From assembly GCA_045580165.1 (NCBI GenBank), contig JAZNNG010000052.1:1-24591 (forward strand): DNA of 24,591 nt, written 5' to 3'. The stretch comes from UBA4717 sp045580165. GTDB lineage: Bacteria > Bacillota > Clostridia > Oscillospirales > CAG-272. The notes below the pieces were generated by a model. That model worked only from the letters and a program-made list of their open reading frames with translations. It was not told where the DNA came from and made no database searches. Shown in pieces: positions 22,334-24,591 of this stretch; positions within the stretch are counted from its first letter, which is position 1, and each line of letters opens with the position of its first letter. A program made the translations under genes and the position numbers.

Positions 22334-22907
22334 AGCACGGCTTTATATCACGGTTTTGCTTTCATCCGTTTTGTTTGGTATTTCGATGAATATGTTTCTC
22401 GTGCCGTCACAGATCGTGTCCGGAGGCTTTTCGGGACTTGCAATAGTATTGAATATTGTTATCAACGTGCCTGTCGGAATAACGGTAATCGTATTAAACC
22501 TGCCGTTTCTATACCTCAATTCGCGGGTTTTCGGACTGTCGTATATCAAAAGAGCGATAGTGGGAGTTTTGCTTTGCGGACTCTTTACCGAGGTGTTTAC
22601 CGGAATTGAGCCCATATTCGATAACAGGATAATAAACGCGGTCCTCGGAGGCGTGGTTATCGGATGCTCTATGGGTGTGTTGTTTTCAATTGGATATACC
22701 ACGGGCGGAACAGACCTTGTTGCGAGCCTGATACGCGAAAAGGTAAAGCTGTTGAGTCTTGGAAACGCTATATTTCTCGGTGACTTAGCGGTAATTCTTA
22801 TTGCGTTGACGGTAACACGGGATATTTTCGGAGTAATTCTGGCGCTATCGAGTATTTTTATACAGACAAGAACAATAGACTATATAATGAAGAAACTGGC
22901 GGCGTAA
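22323..22907 (+). CDS. YitT-family integral membrane protein
   Basis: This 194-residue hydrophobic protein has about five membrane segments and the YitT family pattern: GISMNMFLVPSQIVSGGFSGLA near the N-terminus as GISMNMFLVP and SGGFSGLA, VLNLPFLYLNSRVFG, and IGYTTGGTDLVASLI. It lacks the cytosolic DUF2179 domain that many longer relatives carry and ends at about the length of the membrane part alone. The function of the family is not established; transport is a guess. ATG overlaps the deacetylase stop by 11 bases, so the three genes from 20875 form one translationally coupled series. Confidence 0.83.
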   Translation: MVTKARLYITVLLSSVLFGISMNMFLVPSQIVSGGFSGLAIVLNIVINVPVGITVIVLNLPFLYLNSRVFGLSYIKRAIVGVLLCGLFTEVFTGIEPIFDNRIINAVLGGVVIGCSMGVLFSIGYTTGGTDLVASLIREKVKLLSLGNAIFLGDLAVILIALTVTRDIFGVILALSSIFIQTRTIDYIMKKLAA

Positions 22908-22916
22908 ATCGCCGCC
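22898..22916 (+). terminator. Terminator overlapping the YitT-family stop codon
   Basis: GGCGGCG and CGCCGCC form a perfect 7 bp stem around TAAAT, which includes the stop codon; GTTTATTTT follows. Confidence 0.8.
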
Positions 22917-22975
22917 GTTTATTTTGGAAAATTTTTCTCAAATATTGATTTGTACATATCAGGTTAAAAGTTGGG

Positions 22976-22984
22976 TGTTATAAT
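22976..22984 (+). promoter_or_regulatory. Extended -10 promoter for the CBS-pair gene
   Basis: TGTTATAAT combines a TGn extension with a perfect TATAAT, 32 bases before the start codon. No convincing -35 box lies 16-18 bp upstream. Confidence 0.6.
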
Positions 22985-23016
22985 ACTGATACAAAGTACT
23001 ATTTTGGAGTATAAAT

Positions 23017-23436
23017 ATGAACATACCGCTTTTTTTGAAGCCTAAGGGCATGATTTCATACATAAATGAGGACAGTACGGTCAGACAGGGTATTGAAAAA
23101 ATGAAGTTTCACGGATATGCCGCCCTTCCCGTTATTGATAGTGAGGGCAAATATACCGGAACCGTAACCGAGGGGGATTTTCTCTGGCATTCACTTAAGA
23201 TACAAAACGGCGAATTGCCCGACGGGAAATACACCATTAAAGACATAATGAAGAAAAGAAATACTCCCGTTAATATAAACGCTTCCGTGAATGAGCTTCT
23301 CGACCTCGTTCTCGACCAGAACTTCGTTCCCGTGACCGATGACAGAGGAGTGTTTATAGGCATTGTAACAAGACGCGATGTTATTAATGCGTTCCGTGAA
23401 ATATACAAGGACGAGAACTTTGACGAAACAAAATAG
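23017..23436 (+). CDS. Stand-alone CBS-pair protein
   Basis: The 139-residue protein is almost entirely two CBS domains: residues about 10-62 (YAALPVIDSEGKYTGTVTEG) and about 76-132 (FVPVTDDRGVFIGIVTRRDV). Such small proteins bind adenine nucleotides or similar ligands and act as regulators; the partner cannot be read from the sequence. GGAG lies seven bases before ATG. The gene has its own promoter and is followed by a long hairpin that also covers the ribosome binding site of the next gene. Confidence 0.9.
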   Translation: MNIPLFLKPKGMISYINEDSTVRQGIEKMKFHGYAALPVIDSEGKYTGTVTEGDFLWHSLKIQNGELPDGKYTIKDIMKKRNTPVNINASVNELLDLVLDQNFVPVTDDRGVFIGIVTRRDVINAFREIYKDENFDETK

Positions 23437-23457
23437 TTTTTGTTCCCGTTATCGACA

Positions 23458-23515
23458 AAAAATCCCCCGAGCATAGGATACAATGGTATCACAGTAAATG
23501 GCTCGGGGGATTTTT
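23458..23515 (+). terminator. 15 bp hairpin: CBS-gene terminator that also covers the next gene's ribosome binding site
   Basis: AAAAATCCCCCGAGC (23458-23472) and GCTCGGGGGATTTTT (23501-23515) are perfectly complementary. A T run completes the 3' arm, like an intrinsic terminator, but the arm also contains the GGGGGA ribosome binding site and ends at the base before the ATG at 23516. The loop holds a smaller inverted repeat, GATAC-AATG-GTATC. Either termination or translational control is possible. Confidence 0.75.
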
Positions 23516-24184
23516 ATGATATACGTAACGGGAAGTATACGGGGAAGATTTGGGAAATACCAAAAGCTACTTGAAAAGATAGACCTTCGTTCACGGGACG
23601 ATCTATACGTTGTAGGAGATATTATCGGAGACTGCGCTGACTCAATAAGGCTGCTTGAGGATATGAGTATGAGGTCAAACGTCTTTGCGGTGCTTGGAGA
23701 TAACGAGTATTATGCCCATAAAATTATGACTGAAATTGCAGATGAAAACGGTGCAATGCGTGAAAAATTACCCGAGGTCATACCGAGTGATATAAAGGGC
23801 GCTTTAAAGGAGCTTTCGCTTATGGATGATGAGGGTCGCTCTTGGGTGATGGAATACCTTTGTGAAATGTCACTTTATGAGGAAATAAACGCAGGCGGCA
23901 GGGAATATCTGCTCGTTCATTCGGGCATAGGAGATTTTGACCCCGATAAGTCAGTATCCGATTACGGAATAAAGGAGCTCGTCCTGTCGGTCACAGACTA
24001 TAAAAAGATATATTATCCGGATAAAATTCTTGTGACGGGACACACTCCGACTTATAAGATAGATAAGAGCTTTCGCGGTCAGATATACAGAAACGGCGAG
24101 CATATCGCGCTCAACTGCTCCGAAGACGGCGGAGGATATCTTGCGGCAGTGTGCCTTGATACGGGTGACGAATATTATATATGA
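23516..24184 (+). CDS. Metallophosphoesterase-fold protein with degenerate active site
   Basis: The ATG at 23516 follows GGGGGA by five bases and gives 222 residues. Overall layout matches small calcineurin-like (PPP-type) phosphatases: MIYV opening, a YVVGD strand, LVHSG, VTGHTPT and the ending YLAAVCLDTGDEYYI. However, the first metal motif, normally SDIHG, reads GSIRG, losing both Asp and His. GDxxDRG reads GDIIGDC, losing the Arg, and GNHE reads GDNE, losing the catalytic His. The later His residues of LVHSG and GHTPT are kept. By family knowledge this should cripple two-metal catalysis, so a binding or regulatory role is more likely than phosphatase activity. The frame is intact and codon use is normal, so it is not a decaying pseudogene. 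Its translation may be limited by the hairpin at 23458-23515. Confidence 0.8.
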   Translation: MIYVTGSIRGRFGKYQKLLEKIDLRSRDDLYVVGDIIGDCADSIRLLEDMSMRSNVFAVLGDNEYYAHKIMTEIADENGAMREKLPEVIPSDIKGALKELSLMDDEGRSWVMEYLCEMSLYEEINAGGREYLLVHSGIGDFDPDKSVSDYGIKELVLSVTDYKKIYYPDKILVTGHTPTYKIDKSFRGQIYRNGEHIALNCSEDGGGYLAAVCLDTGDEYYI

Positions 24185-24210
24185 AAAGGCAGGGCTTGCC
24201 CTGCTTTTTT
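24184..24210 (+). terminator. Terminator after the metallophosphoesterase-fold gene
   Basis: GCAGGG (24189-24194) and CCCTGC (24199-24204) pair around CTTG; the stem extends through a G-U and four A-T pairs into TTTTTT. Confidence 0.9.
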
Positions 24211-24212
24211 CG

Positions 24213-24241
24213 TTGACAAACGGATAGGTGTATGATAAAAT
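24213..24241 (+). promoter_or_regulatory. Promoter of the cytidine deaminase gene
   Basis: TTGACA, 17 bp, TAAAAT begins three bases after the preceding terminator, about 20 bases before the start codon. Confidence 0.85.
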
Positions 24242-24261
24242 CAAACAAGAGGTGAAGAAGT

Positions 24262-24591
24262 ATGAATAACGTAAAAAAATATATGCTTATTGACGCGGCT
24301 GTGGAAGTCAGAAAATTCGCTTATGCACCATATTCAAACTTTTTTGTAGGCGCTGCAATATTATCCGAGGATGGACAAATATATATAGGATCAAATTTTG
24401 AAAACGTTTCATTCGGTGCGGGAGTATGCGCCGAGAGGGTAGCGCTCGGTCAGGCATTGTCACGGGGCAAACGTAATTTTACGGCAATATGCGTAAGCGG
24501 TCAGAACGCCGACATTACACCGTGCGGAATATGCAGACAGTCACTCTCGGAATTCGGGGATATGGATGTGATTTGTACAAACTACGACGGA
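24262..24591 (+). CDS. cdd: Cytidine deaminase, 3' end cut by the window edge
   Basis: ATG at 24262 follows GAGGTGAAG. The 110 residues present cover most of the enzyme: FAYAPYSNFFVGAA (substrate region), NFENVSFGAGVCAERVAL with the zinc Cys and proton-shuttling Glu, and TPCGICRQ with the other two zinc Cys residues. The Cys-Ala-Glu form with three Cys ligands is that of small tetrameric enzymes such as Bacillus Cdd. It deaminates cytidine and deoxycytidine in pyrimidine salvage. A typical member has about 130-140 residues, so only the C-terminal helix region is missing. Confidence 0.96.
   Translation, partial: MNNVKKYMLIDAAVEVRKFAYAPYSNFFVGAAILSEDGQIYIGSNFENVSFGAGVCAERVALGQALSRGKRNFTAICVSGQNADITPCGICRQSLSEFGDMDVICTNYDG

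Overview
The window looks like a chromosomal segment of a spore-forming, Gram-positive-type member of the Clostridia (Firmicutes), probably an uncultured gut-type lineage. The signs are AGGAGG-type ribosome binding sites, near-consensus sigma-A promoters with 17 bp spacers, a SleB-family cortex hydrolase, a PdaA-type muramic-lactam deacetylase, SLH-domain surface proteins with a CsaB-type pyruvyl transferase, and a CpsBCD/YwqCDE-type tyrosine phosphorylation module. Lineage below class is not resolved.

Positions 1 to about 3970 are the right end of an integrated mobile element. It holds two tandem tyrosine recombinases (the first cut by the window edge, the second with an extra C-terminal arm-like domain), a convergent AT-rich gene for a DnaQ-type exonuclease with a BRCT domain, and an intact tRNA-Pro(UGG). 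Then comes a repeat-rich stretch ending exactly at the anticodon loop of a broken second tRNA-Pro(UGG). That broken copy keeps its consensus promoter, so the element appears to have entered the host tRNA at the anticodon loop and to carry, or lie beside, a replacement tRNA.

Positions 4082 to 18324 are host cell-envelope and housekeeping genes. They comprise a SleB-like hydrolase, a 1057-residue secreted SLH protein with a C-terminal parallel beta-helix, and a paralogue of that beta-helix without signal peptide or SLH domains. Convergent to these is a minus-strand series: rplS, pth, mfd, a PrsA-like lipoprotein and a GT4-CsaB fusion. CsaB pyruvylates the wall polysaccharide that SLH domains bind, so the fusion and the SLH protein are likely functional partners.

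Positions 18505 to 24591 are plus-strand. A consensus promoter, divergent from that of rplS, drives a Wzz-like chain-length regulator, a BY-kinase and a PHP-type tyrosine phosphatase. Then follow two overlapping polysaccharide deacetylases, a YitT-family membrane protein, a CBS-pair protein, a metallophosphoesterase-fold protein whose active-site motifs are degenerate, and the start of cdd (cut by the window edge).

The best candidates for something new are the broken/intact tRNA-Pro junction, the surface/intracellular beta-helix pair, the degenerate phosphatase with its ribosome binding site locked in a hairpin, and the integrase with arm-like domains at both ends. No CRISPR array, rRNA or insertion sequence was seen.
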